NCBI GenBank assembly: GCA_027306855.1
Contig: DAHUYZ010000012.1
Span: 1-43,163, forward strand
Direction of reading: 5' to 3'
Length of the DNA: 43,163 nucleotides
Source of the DNA: Solirubrobacterales bacterium
Lineage (GTDB): Bacteria > Actinomycetota > Thermoleophilia > Solirubrobacterales > Solirubrobacteraceae
In this document: piece after piece, positions 34,279 to 42,221 of the stretch
Numbering within the stretch: position 1 is the first letter of the stretch
How the letters are laid out: the number at the start of each line of letters is the position of its first letter
Notes under the pieces: model-generated
Told to the model about the DNA's origin: nothing
Seen by the model: only the letters and a program-made list of their open reading frames with translations
Databases searched by the model: none
Made by a program: the position numbers and the translations under genes

Positions 34279-35324
34279 CTCGCGACGCCCCGAGGCGCCT
34301 GGGCCTTGCTTGCGCGCACATAGCGCTCCAGCGCCTGTGCCGCCGCGCCTTCCGCGAGCGAAGCGCGCGCCGCCTGCACCCCCTCGGCGATGCTCTCGGC
34401 CAGACCCGCGGCATAGATGGCTGCGCCCGCGTTCATCAGGACGAGGTCGGCGTGGGCGCCTGTCGCGCCTTCAAAGATCGCGCGTGCCACCTGCGCGTTG
34501 TGGGCCGGCGAGCCGCCGCTCAAGAGCGGGTCGGACGGGTCGGCAGTCTCGATCCCGACGTCCGCCGGAGCAATCGTATAGCGGACGATCTCCTCGCCGT
34601 CTACCTCGACGACATGGGTGAGCGCCGAGCTCGACACCTCGTCGAGGCCATCCTCGCCAGAGACGACCAGCGCGCGCTCGCAGCCGAGCCGGGCGAGCGC
34701 CCCCGCGATCGTGTCGAGGAAAGCCGCGTCGGACACGCCGATCAGCTGACGGCTCGCCCCGGCCGGATTGGTTAGGGGCCCGAGCAGGTTGAAGATCGTG
34801 CGGACCGCCAGCTCGCGCCTGACTGGAACGACGAAGCGGGTCGCCTGGTGGTGGGCGGGCGCGAACATGAAGCCGAAACCGGCCTGCTCGATACAGGCCG
34901 CGACACCGGCCGGGTCGAGATCTATACGCGCGCCCAGCGCCTCGAGCAGGTCGGCCGAGCCGGACGAGCTCGTCGCCGAGCGGTTGCCGTGCTTTGCGAC
35001 GATGCACCCGGCGCCCGCAGCCACGAGCGCGGCGGTCGTCGAGACGTTGAACGTCGTCCGCCCCCCTCCGGTACCGGCCGTGTCGAGCAGGTCCTCACGC
35101 TCCGTGGGCACGTGAGCGGCCAGCTCGCGCATCGTGCGCGCGAGGCCCACGATCTCATCGACGGTCTCCCCCTTCGTGCGCAGCGCGATCAGAAACGCGG
35201 CGATCTGGACCTCAGAGACCTCGCCGGCCATGATCCGCGCGAGCACCTCGGCGGTCTCCTCGGTCGCCAGGTCGCGCCGCGCCGCGAGCGCGTCGATCGC
35301 CTTCGTGAGAACCGCGTTGGCCAT
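34275..35324 (-). CDS. trpD: anthranilate phosphoribosyltransferase
   Basis: TrpD adds phosphoribose to anthranilate. The 349-residue enzyme begins MANAVLTKAIDALAARRDL at ATG 35324, whose first base is shared with the trpG stop (TGATG). It contains the PRPP-binding motif LLDTAGTGGGRTTFNVST, KHGNRSATSSSGSADLLEALG, FAPAHHQATRFV and FNLLGPLTNPAGAS. A much longer frame upstream is a shadow of trpG and is not used. The C-terminus overlaps trpC. Confidence 0.97.
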   Translation of the reverse strand: MANAVLTKAIDALAARRDLATEETAEVLARIMAGEVSEVQIAAFLIALRTKGETVDEIVGLARTMRELAAHVPTEREDLLDTAGTGGGRTTFNVSTTAALVAAGAGCIVAKHGNRSATSSSGSADLLEALGARIDLDPAGVAACIEQAGFGFMFAPAHHQATRFVVPVRRELAVRTIFNLLGPLTNPAGASRQLIGVSDAAFLDTIAGALARLGCERALVVSGEDGLDEVSSSALTHVVEVDGEEIVRYTIAPADVGIETADPSDPLLSGGSPAHNAQVARAIFEGATGAHADLVLMNAGAAIYAAGLAESIAEGVQAARASLAEGAAAQALERYVRASKAQAPRGVAR

Positions 35325-35956
35325 CAGCGCGCAGCCGCGCCCAGAGCGTCGTCCAGTGCGCGTGGTGGAGCGTCTTGCGTTTCCGCGACAGGCGGCTGCA
35401 CTCCGAGGAAGTTGGCGAGCAGGTGCTTGCCCTCTTCGGTCAGGACCGACTCGGGGTGGAACTGCACCCCCTCGGCCGGCAGCTCGCGGTGGCGTATCGC
35501 CATCAAGACGCCGCCCCCGTGCGCGGATGCTTCCAGGCAGTCGGGCAGCTTCTCGTCGACGACGAGCGAGTGATAGCGCCCGACCGTCAGCGGGCAGGAG
35601 AGCCCGTCGAAGATCGTGCGCCCGTCGTGCTCGATGCTCGCCGCCTTGCCGTGAACAGGCTCGTGCAGCTTCACCGCGCCCCCGAACGCCTGGGCGAGCG
35701 ACTGGTGGCCGAGGCACACACCAAGCAGAGGGACGCCCGCCTGGGGCATGCGCAGCGCCGCCTGCACCGAGATGCCCGCCTGATCGGGCGTACAGGGTCC
35801 CGGCGAGATGACGCAGCGATCGAAGCCGCGATCGAGCAGCTCATCGACGGTGGCCTTGTCGTTGCGCACGACCTCCACCTCGGCCCCCAGCTCGCCGAGG
35901 TACTGCACGAGGTTGTAGGCGAAAGAGTCGTAGTTGTCGATGACCAGCACTTTCAT
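35324..35956 (-). CDS. trpG: anthranilate synthase glutamine amidotransferase subunit
   Basis: TrpG supplies ammonia from glutamine to TrpE. The 210-residue class-I amidotransferase starts MKVLVIDNYDSFAYNLVQYL and has SPGPCTPDQAGIS, the nucleophile Cys in LLGVCLGHQSLAQAFGG, and the His-Glu pair in GVQFHPESVLTEEG. ATG 35956 begins at the conserved strand; an upstream TTG at 35971 is possible. It lies 62 nt after trpE and overlaps trpD. It may also serve para-aminobenzoate synthesis, since no separate pabA is visible. Confidence 0.96.
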   Translation of the reverse strand: MKVLVIDNYDSFAYNLVQYLGELGAEVEVVRNDKATVDELLDRGFDRCVISPGPCTPDQAGISVQAALRMPQAGVPLLGVCLGHQSLAQAFGGAVKLHEPVHGKAASIEHDGRTIFDGLSCPLTVGRYHSLVVDEKLPDCLEASAHGGGVLMAIRHRELPAEGVQFHPESVLTEEGKHLLANFLGVQPPVAETQDAPPRALDDALGAAAR

Positions 35957-36018
35957 CGTCGTCACATCCAATCAGCCCAGCCGCGCAAGTCGAGGCTCAC
36001 GCCCAGGCGACCCTGTCC

Positions 36019-37467
36019 TCACGCCCAATCCGCCTGCTCGCACGCAAGCTCGACGGCGCGCACGACGGCGCGCGCCTTCGCCACCGACTCCTCGTACTCG
36101 TATGCGCCCACCGCGTCGGCGACCGTGCCTCCCCCGGCCTGCACATGAGCGACGCCGTCCTTGACAACTACGGTCCGAATGTGGATCGCCGTATCTAGAT
36201 CGCCCGTGTAGCTGAGGTAGCCGACCGCGCCGCCGTAGCCCCCACGCTTGACAGGCTCGAGCTCGTCGATGATCTGCATCGCCCTAACCTTCGGCGCGCC
36301 CGACAGCGTTCCGGCCGGAAGCACCGAGCGCAGCGCGTCCATCGCGCCAACGTCGCTGCGCAGCGTGCCCGACACCGATGACACGATGTGCATGACGTGG
36401 CTGTAGGTCTCCACCTCCATCAGCTCGTCGACCGTGACGCTCCCGTACTCGCACACGCGCCCGAGATCGTTGCGGCCGAGATCCACGAGCATCACGTGCT
36501 CGGCTCGCTCCTTCTCGTCGGCGAGCAGCTCATCCGCGATCCGCCGGTCCTCCTCAGGGCTCTCACCGCGCGGGCGGGTACCGGCGATCGGCTTGGTCGA
36601 TACGTGGCGGCCACTCACCGTCAGCAGCGGCTCGGGGCTAGCGCCCGCGACCTGGAAGCCGCCGAAGTCGAGGAAGTACATATAAGGACTCGGATTCACG
36701 GCGCGCAGGCCCCTATAGATCGAGAACGCCTCGACCGGAACCTGCGAGGACCAGCGCTGCGATGGCACGACCTGGAAGGCGTCGCCGGCATGGATGTAGC
36801 GCACGATCCTCTCGACCATCCCTTCGAACTGCTCACGGGTCATGTTGGACTGGAACCCCGGCGCCCGCCGGTCGCCGGCCTGCGCCACGGGAACCGGCCC
36901 GGCTAGGCAGGCGCGCACTTCGGCGATCGTACGGGCCGCGATCTCGTTTGCCCGCTCAGGGTCTGGCTCTGAGGCGAGGTCGGCGTTGGCGAGGATCGTG
37001 ATCGTGTGCTTGAGATGGTCGAACACGACAAGCGCGTCGGTGAGCATCAGCGCCATGTCCGGCAAGCCGATCGGGTCCGGTGCGGGCGGGTCGAGCGGCT
37101 CGACGGTGCGTACGAGGTCGTAGCCGAAGTAGCCCACGGCGCCTCCGGCGAACGGCGGCAGATCGGGCAGCGTCGCCTGGCGACAATCGGCAACGGCGGC
37201 CGCGGCCAGCGCATACGGATCGCCGGGATCGCCGAGCGACCAGCGCAACACCGAACGCGGGCGAAACCCGATGAACGAGTAGCGGCCCATCCGCTGACCC
37301 TGCTCGGCCGACTCCAGCAGGAACGCGGGCTCTCCCGGCGCGAGCGCTCGCAGCTTTAGAAACGCCGACACAGGGGTCTCGCAGTCGGCGATCAGCGTCT
37401 CGCGCAAGGGCACGAGATTGTGCGCGCGAGCCGATGCGTCCGCGACTGGACTACCGACGACGCTCAC
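36019..37467 (-). CDS. trpE: anthranilate synthase component I
   Basis: TrpE converts chorismate to anthranilate with ammonia from TrpG. The 482-residue protein from GTG 37467 has the feedback-inhibition element LLES (residues 50-53) followed by ten residues and Ser64, the pattern bound by tryptophan, so allosteric control by the end product is likely. The chorismate-binding core shows [38 protein letters not shown] and [19 protein letters not shown]. It starts inside the end of hisIE (17-nt overlap). Confidence 0.97.
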   Translation of the reverse strand: MSVVGSPVADASARAHNLVPLRETLIADCETPVSAFLKLRALAPGEPAFLLESAEQGQRMGRYSFIGFRPRSVLRWSLGDPGDPYALAAAAVADCRQATLPDLPPFAGGAVGYFGYDLVRTVEPLDPPAPDPIGLPDMALMLTDALVVFDHLKHTITILANADLASEPDPERANEIAARTIAEVRACLAGPVPVAQAGDRRAPGFQSNMTREQFEGMVERIVRYIHAGDAFQVVPSQRWSSQVPVEAFSIYRGLRAVNPSPYMYFLDFGGFQVAGASPEPLLTVSGRHVSTKPIAGTRPRGESPEEDRRIADELLADEKERAEHVMLVDLGRNDLGRVCEYGSVTVDELMEVETYSHVMHIVSSVSGTLRSDVGAMDALRSVLPAGTLSGAPKVRAMQIIDELEPVKRGGYGGAVGYLSYTGDLDTAIHIRTVVVKDGVAHVQAGGGTVADAVGAYEYEESVAKARAVVRAVELACEQADWA

Positions 37468-38113
37468 CGAGCACCCGCTCCGCGTCGGATAGAGCGCGTC
37501 CACGGCTGTGCAGGAGGACGAGCAAGTGATAGAGCAGATCGGCAGCCTCTTCGTCTACACGCTCATCGGACTCCTCCCGAGCTGCACGCGCGACCTCCTC
37601 GGCCTCCTCCATCACCTTCTCGCCGATGCGTGGCGGATCGTCGAGCAGCTCGACGGTATACGAGCCCTCGGGACGCTCCTTGGCCCGCTCCTGCAGCGTG
37701 CGCTCGAGCGCCGGCAGGCACTCATAGGGGGCGCTGTCGTCATAAGCGGCGCTGTCCTGCCGGCCACCGTCGGCGGCAGACTCGTCGCGATAGAAGCAAG
37801 TGCGCTCCCCCGTATGGCAAGCCGGACCGGCGGGATCGACCAGCGCGAGCAACGCGTCGCCATCGCAATCGACGCGCAAGGCGCGCACCGCCTGCGTGTT
37901 GCCGCTGGTGGCGCCCTTGTGCCACAACTCTTCACGTGAGCGGCTCCAAAGATGAAGCTCGCCGGTCGCGTACGTGCGATCCAGCGCGGCCCTGTTCATG
38001 TAGGCGAGCATCAAGACCTCGCCGGTTCGCCAGTCCTGAACGACGCACGGCACCAGCCCGCGCTCGTCGAACACGAGCAGCGATTCGATCGCGACAGGCT
38101 CCGGTGCGCTCAT
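37451..38113 (-). CDS. hisIE: bifunctional phosphoribosyl-AMP cyclohydrolase/phosphoribosyl-ATP pyrophosphatase
   Basis: It catalyses steps 2 and 3 of histidine synthesis. The first half (about 1-115) is His[47 protein letters not shown], zinc cysteines in VDCDGDALL and CHTGERTCF. The second half (about 130-220) is His[35 protein letters not shown] and [17 protein letters not shown] 38113 (220 residues) is chosen because TACAAT ends 7 nt before it; ATG 38134 would add seven residues. No other his gene is near; here it leads the trp operon. Confidence 0.94.
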   Translation of the reverse strand: MSAPEPVAIESLLVFDERGLVPCVVQDWRTGEVLMLAYMNRAALDRTYATGELHLWSRSREELWHKGATSGNTQAVRALRVDCDGDALLALVDPAGPACHTGERTCFYRDESAADGGRQDSAAYDDSAPYECLPALERTLQERAKERPEGSYTVELLDDPPRIGEKVMEEAEEVARAAREESDERVDEEAADLLYHLLVLLHSRGRALSDAERVLGERRR

Positions 38114-38120
38114 CGCTGGA

Positions 38121-38126
38121 ATTGTA
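38121..38126 (-). promoter_or_regulatory. -10 box of hisIE-trpEGDC (TACAAT, leaderless)
   Basis: TACAAT on the minus strand, 7 nt before ATG 38113. It has the same hexamer and nearly the same spacing as at uvrA. No trp leader peptide, attenuator or T-box is possible with such a short leader. Confidence 0.5.
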
Positions 38127-38190
38127 GGTTGCATGACGCGATGTTCTCTCGCAGCCGACCCGCCGAGCGCCGCACGCCCTGGACGCCCAC

Positions 38191-39216
38191 ATGAGTGACC
38201 TTCTCGCGCGCAACCTGATCGTCGTCACCGGCAAGGGCGGCACGGGCAAGACGACGATCGCGTGCGCGCTCGGAATGCTCGCGGCCGGCGAAGGACGGCG
38301 CACGATCGTGGCGGAGCTCGGCGAACAGCACCGTGTGCCTGCGCTGTTCGAACGCCCGCCTCCAGGCCACTCCAACGCGGAGATCGAGATCGAACACGAC
38401 CTGTGGGCCACCTCGATCGACCCCAAGCACGCTCTGTTCGAGTGGCTGCACGCGCTCGGGGGGCGTATCTCGGTGCGCATGCTCGCCTCGAGCACCACGT
38501 TCAACTATTTCGCGGCCGCGGCCCCCGGGGCCAAGGAGCTCGTGAGCATGATCAGGGTTCGCGAGCTGTGCGAGCGGACCGGCGAGCCCGCGGCGCATGA
38601 GCGAGCTCGACGCGATAGTCACGACGCCGAGCGCGGCCCCCAGGGGGGCTATGACCTGGTCGTCCTCGACGCTCCCGCCACTGGGCATGCGCTCGCGATG
38701 CTGCACTCGCCCCAGACGTTCCAATCGATCGTGCGTGTCGGCCCGCTGGCCGATCAGGCCCGCAAGGTCGGCGAACTGCTGGCCAGCGAGGCGCGCTGCG
38801 CCTATGTTGCGGTGACGCATGCGACCGAGATGGCGGTCGCCGAGACACTAGAGCTCGAAGAAGGCCTGCAAGCGCACCTCGGTCGGGGCCTCGATCTGGT
38901 CGTCGTCAACGGCACCGTGCCACGCCGCTTCACGCGCGAGGAGCTCACGAAGGTCGCAAGCCTCACGGACGCCCGCTCCCTGGATGACCTCGGTGAGAAC
39001 GCGCCGATCGCGAGAGCGTCCGCGCACGCCGCACACACCATCCATGAGCGCGCGCTGCGCCAGCAGGCCCAGCTTGCGCGCCTGCGCCGCCGGCGCTCGG
39101 CCAATGGCGCTGCCCCGCGGATCGTGACCATTCCATTCGAGTTTGCGACGCACCTCGATGTCAAGGGCATCCGCGGCATCGCCGCGACGCTCGGCCGCAA
39201 GCTGCGGGGGTCCTAA
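38191..39216 (+). CDS. ArsA/Get3-like anion-transporting ATPase family protein
   Basis: The 341-residue SIMIBI-class ATPase has the deviant Walker A motif [17 protein letters not shown] near the N-terminus and a switch-like [15 protein letters not shown] (Asp-x-Pro-x-x-Gly-His) in the middle. In actinobacteria such proteins often occur as adjacent pairs of unknown role; only one copy is present here. It lacks the cysteine set needed for arsenite binding, so arsenic transport is not indicated. The start ATG 38191 has no clear ribosome-binding site. It is divergent from hisIE and ends 3 nt before the end of era. Confidence 0.88.
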   Translation: MSDLLARNLIVVTGKGGTGKTTIACALGMLAAGEGRRTIVAELGEQHRVPALFERPPPGHSNAEIEIEHDLWATSIDPKHALFEWLHALGGRISVRMLASSTTFNYFAAAAPGAKELVSMIRVRELCERTGEPAAHERARRDSHDAERGPQGGYDLVVLDAPATGHALAMLHSPQTFQSIVRVGPLADQARKVGELLASEARCAYVAVTHATEMAVAETLELEEGLQAHLGRGLDLVVVNGTVPRRFTREELTKVASLTDARSLDDLGENAPIARASAHAAHTIHERALRQQAQLARLRRRRSANGAAPRIVTIPFEFATHLDVKGIRGIAATLGRKLRGS

Positions 39217-39219
39217 ACC

Positions 39220-40098
39220 TCAGCCGATTCCGAGCCGGTCGAGCAGAGCGTCGTCGCCGCGCCAGTCGCGCCTGACTCGGACGGAAAGGTCGAGATGCAC
39301 GCGGCAGCCCTGCACCCGTTCGATCTCGTGGCGCGCAGCTGAGCCGATTGCCTTGATCATGCGTCCGCCCGCGCCGACCACGATCCCCTTCTGAGATGCG
39401 CTCTCGACCCAGATCAGGGCGCGCACCCGCATGAAGCCCTCGCGCGGGTATTCGACATCCTCGACGATCGCCTCGACCGCGTGGGGCACCTCCTGGAATG
39501 TGCGCCGGATCACGGCCTCGCGGATCAGCTCGGCAAGCTGCACGCCGAGCGGCTGATCGGAGATCTCGTTCGTGTCGAACAGCAACGGACCCTCCGGCAT
39601 CAGACCGCCCAGGTGCTCGACCAGCTGCGCCACGCCGCGGCCCGTTCGAGCCGAGATCGGGAAGATCGAGTCGCCGATACCGAGGTCGGCCCCAGCCTGC
39701 AGCACGGCCACGGTCTTCGGCCGGTCGAGCCGGTCGATCTTGTTGACCGCAATCGTGACGGGCGTCCCCACTTCGGCCAGAGCCCTCGCGATGAAGCGGT
39801 CCCCCGCGCCGACCCCCTCCTCGCCGTTCAGCACGAGCAGCGCTGCGTCGGAGCCGTCGAGCTCCTGACGAACACGGCCGGCCATGCGCTCGGTCAACGT
39901 GTCGCGGGGCCGCTGCACACCCGGCAGATCGACGAGCACCAGTTGATAGCGGTCTGTAGTGCAGATCCCGCGAATCGCGCGGCGCGTGGTCTGAGGACGG
40001 TCGGAGACGATCGCGACCTTGCCACCGACAATCGCGTTGACGAGCGTCGACTTGCCCACGTTCGGACGACCCGCCAGCGCCACGAACCCACTGCGCAT
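39220..40098 (-). CDS. era: GTPase Era
   Basis: Era binds the 3' end of 16S rRNA during 30S assembly. From ATG 40098 it has 292 residues; GAAGG lies 6 nt upstream, which decides the start over the TTG at 40176. The G-domain motifs are GRPNVGKSTLVN (G1), TTRRAIRGI (G2), LVDLPGVQRPRD (G3), AVNKIDRLD (G4) and SARTGRGV (G5). The C-terminal KH domain shows LIWVESASQKGIVVGAGG and VHLDLSVRVRRDWR. It is the last gene of the yqeY-phoH-ybeY-era operon. Confidence 0.97.
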   Translation of the reverse strand: MRSGFVALAGRPNVGKSTLVNAIVGGKVAIVSDRPQTTRRAIRGICTTDRYQLVLVDLPGVQRPRDTLTERMAGRVRQELDGSDAALLVLNGEEGVGAGDRFIARALAEVGTPVTIAVNKIDRLDRPKTVAVLQAGADLGIGDSIFPISARTGRGVAQLVEHLGGLMPEGPLLFDTNEISDQPLGVQLAELIREAVIRRTFQEVPHAVEAIVEDVEYPREGFMRVRALIWVESASQKGIVVGAGGRMIKAIGSAARHEIERVQGCRVHLDLSVRVRRDWRGDDALLDRLGIG

Positions 40099-40180
40099 GA
40101 CGCCTTCGCCCGCTGCCTGCCCGCTATCGCCGCCCGCTCGCGGCGGGTCCTCCGTCGATCGCTCAGTTCCTGTCAAGCCC

Positions 40181-40594
40181 TCACATCCTCACCCAGCGCA
40201 AAAGCTCGGCTTGCAGCGCAAGCATCTCGCCCTCGTCGCTCTCGTGGTCCATGCCGAGCAAATGCAGCACACCGTGGAGGATCGCCTCTTCGAGATCGTG
40301 AGTCTGCTCGGGACAGATCACGACATCGCCAAGCTCGCGCGGCGGCCCACCGTTGTCCTCGATCGCCCGCTCGGCTCCGTCGATCGGGAACGACAGCACA
40401 TCGGTCGGCCCATCTTTGCCCCTGTGCTCCTCGTTCAGCTCGGCGATCCGCGGCTCGCCGACAAGCTCGATCGCGAGATGTCCGCCTCCGACGCCGGCGC
40501 TTGCGAGGGCAAGCGTGCATAAACGCTCGATCTGAGCGCGGGAGGGCAGCTCAGACAGCCACTGTCGCGAGCCAAAGATCTCTAGGTCGATCAC
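40181..40594 (-). CDS. ybeY: endoribonuclease YbeY (rRNA maturation factor)
   Basis: This is a zinc-dependent RNase involved in 16S rRNA 3'-end processing and ribosome quality control. The 137-residue protein carries the metal motif His107-x3-His111-x5-His117 in LHGVLHLLGMDHESD and the conserved PTDVLSFPID. GTG 40594 overlaps the phoH stop (GTGA). The order phoH-ybeY-era is standard and supports the assignment. Confidence 0.96.
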   Translation of the reverse strand: MIDLEIFGSRQWLSELPSRAQIERLCTLALASAGVGGGHLAIELVGEPRIAELNEEHRGKDGPTDVLSFPIDGAERAIEDNGGPPRELGDVVICPEQTHDLEEAILHGVLHLLGMDHESDEGEMLALQAELLRWVRM

Positions 40595-41595
40595 ACGCGG
40601 CGCTCAGCGCGGTCCCCGGCTTGCGGCGCCTCGGGCGCCGGCCTCAGCTCGGTCGCGCCTCGCCGGCCGTGCAGGTCATAGGCCTCGACGATGCGCTGGA
40701 CGAGCTTGTGGCGCACGACGTCCTCTCCGCCAAAGCGCACGAACTCGATCCCCTCGATCGCCTCCAACACCTCCCCAACGACGACCAGCCCCGACTTCGT
40801 GTCGCTGGGGAGATCGACCTGGGTGATATCTCCCGTCACCACCATCTTCGAGCCGAAGCCCAACCGTGTGAGGAACATCTTCATCTGCTCTGGCGTCGTG
40901 TTCTGAGCCTCGTCGAGGATCACGAAGCTGTCGTTCAGCGTACGACCGCGCATGAACGCGAGCGGCGCGATCTCGATCACTCCCCGCTCGAGGTGCTGGG
41001 AGACCTTCTCGGGCTCGAGCATGTCGTGGAGCGCATCGAACAGGGGCCTCAAGTACGGATCGACCTTGGCCATCAGGTCGCCCGGCAGAAAGCCAAGGCG
41101 CTCGCCCGCCTCGACGGCCGGTCGGGTCAAGATGATGCGATTGACCTCATGCCGAGACAGCGCGGCGGCGGCCATCGCGACGGCCAGAAACGTCTTGCCG
41201 GTGCCGGCCGGGCCGACGCCGAACGTGACGGTGTTCGCGCGGACCGAATCGACGTAGCGCTTCTGGTTGAGCGTCTTCGGCGCGACCCGGAGGCTACGGT
41301 GCCTCCACACGACGTCCTCGAGCACCTTGGCCGGCGACTCGTGAGCGTCGAGCGCCCCAGTGACCGCCGCGATCGTGCCGGGGCCGATCTGATGGCCGCG
41401 GGCGATCAGGTCCGACAGCTCGCGAACGACGCGCTCCCCTGCACGCATCTCCTCTTGCGCTCCGTCGAGAGTCAGCATGTTGCCGCGCAAAAACACCTTG
41501 CAATCGAGATGACCCTCGAGCGCCCGCAGCACGGCGTCCTGCGTGCCCGCCAGCTCGGTGGCGACCTCGTTTGGAAGCTCGATCTGGGTCCTCAT
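40591..41595 (-). CDS. phoH: PhoH-like ATPase
   Basis: The 334-residue cytoplasmic P-loop ATPase, probably an RNA helicase-like factor working with YbeY, has an N-terminal KH-like region (about 1-80). It is followed by the NTPase core: Walker A VGPAGTGKTFLAVAM, LTRPAVEAGERLGFLPGDL, IAPLAFMRGRTLNDSFVILDEAQN (Walker B DEAQ) and VTGDITQVDLP. The ATG at 41595 overlaps the yqeY stop (ATGA). The C-terminus is a Pro/Ala-rich tail. The exact substrate is not known. Confidence 0.94.
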   Translation of the reverse strand: MRTQIELPNEVATELAGTQDAVLRALEGHLDCKVFLRGNMLTLDGAQEEMRAGERVVRELSDLIARGHQIGPGTIAAVTGALDAHESPAKVLEDVVWRHRSLRVAPKTLNQKRYVDSVRANTVTFGVGPAGTGKTFLAVAMAAAALSRHEVNRIILTRPAVEAGERLGFLPGDLMAKVDPYLRPLFDALHDMLEPEKVSQHLERGVIEIAPLAFMRGRTLNDSFVILDEAQNTTPEQMKMFLTRLGFGSKMVVTGDITQVDLPSDTKSGLVVVGEVLEAIEGIEFVRFGGEDVVRHKLVQRIVEAYDLHGRRGATELRPAPEAPQAGDRAERRV

Positions 41596-42023
41596 CCCCC
41601 AAGGGCCGCCCGAACGAGCCCGGAGACGCGCTTTCCGTCTGCGCGCCCGTCCACCGCCGCCATCGCCCGCTTCATCGCGGCGCCCATGTCCTTCGCACTC
41701 GTAGCCCCGCTGTCGCGCACCGCCTGCTCGACAATCTGGGCGAGCTCCTCGTCGGAGAGCTCAGCCGGCAGATAGCCCTCGATCAGCCTCGCCTCGTCCT
41801 CCTCCGCGCCGGCCAGATCCTCGCGACCGCCGTCGCGATAGGACTTGGCTGCCTCCAAACGGCGCTTGCGCTCGCGGCGCAGCACAGCAAGCTCGTCGCC
41901 CGCGCCCTCCTTGGCGTCCTTCTGGAGCTCGGACAGCACCAGTCGGAGCGCCCCGACTGTCTGCTTCTCCCCGGCGCGCATTGCGCTCTTCAGATCGTCC
42001 TGCACAGCCTGTGCGATCGTCAT
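41592..42023 (-). CDS. yqeY: GatB/YqeY domain protein
   Basis: The 143-residue helical protein has the YqeY fold of the tail domain of GatB, the amidotransferase for Gln-tRNA. It includes DDLKSAMRAGEKQTVGALRLVLSEL, YRDGGREDLAGAEEDEARLIEGYLP read in parts, and SAKDMGAAMKRAM. It likely binds tRNA, but its role is unknown. As first gene of the operon it starts at ATG 42023, 9 nt after TATCCT and without a Shine-Dalgarno sequence. Confidence 0.93.
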   Translation of the reverse strand: MTIAQAVQDDLKSAMRAGEKQTVGALRLVLSELQKDAKEGAGDELAVLRRERKRRLEAAKSYRDGGREDLAGAEEDEARLIEGYLPAELSDEELAQIVEQAVRDSGATSAKDMGAAMKRAMAAVDGRADGKRVSGLVRAALGG

Positions 42024-42032
42024 GCTCAGATC

Positions 42033-42038
42033 AGGATA
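42033..42038 (-). promoter_or_regulatory. -10-like box of the yqeY operon (leaderless)
   Basis: TATCCT on the minus strand, 9 nt before ATG 42023; a further TATTTT lies about 16 nt upstream and is an alternative. Confidence 0.35.
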
Positions 42039-42221
42039 GGACTCCCGCCAAAATAGATGGTGGAATTGGGTTGGTCGGGCCGTGGATGGGATACGCCGCA
42101 CGCGAGCGCAAGCGTACTGGTGGTACGGCGAGCATCGTGGGTGTCGCAGACCGCCGCGGAACGGCCGCATCCAAGCCATCAGATGTTTTGAAGGGGGTCC
42201 ATAGGCAAGAATGCCGCTGTA

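Noticed and set aside
34275-35717. 480-codon extension of the trpD frame
   Set aside because: The extra part is an alternative frame of trpG; TrpD starts at the TGATG junction at 35324.
38135-38190. trp leader peptide or T-box upstream of hisIE
   Set aside because: The gap to the divergent gene is only about 60 nt and has no Trp-rich frame, specifier loop or terminator/antiterminator stems.
39481-41775. 764-codon open frame opposite era, ybeY and phoH
   Set aside because: It crosses three well-supported genes and reads as Arg/His/Ala-rich shadow sequence without domains.
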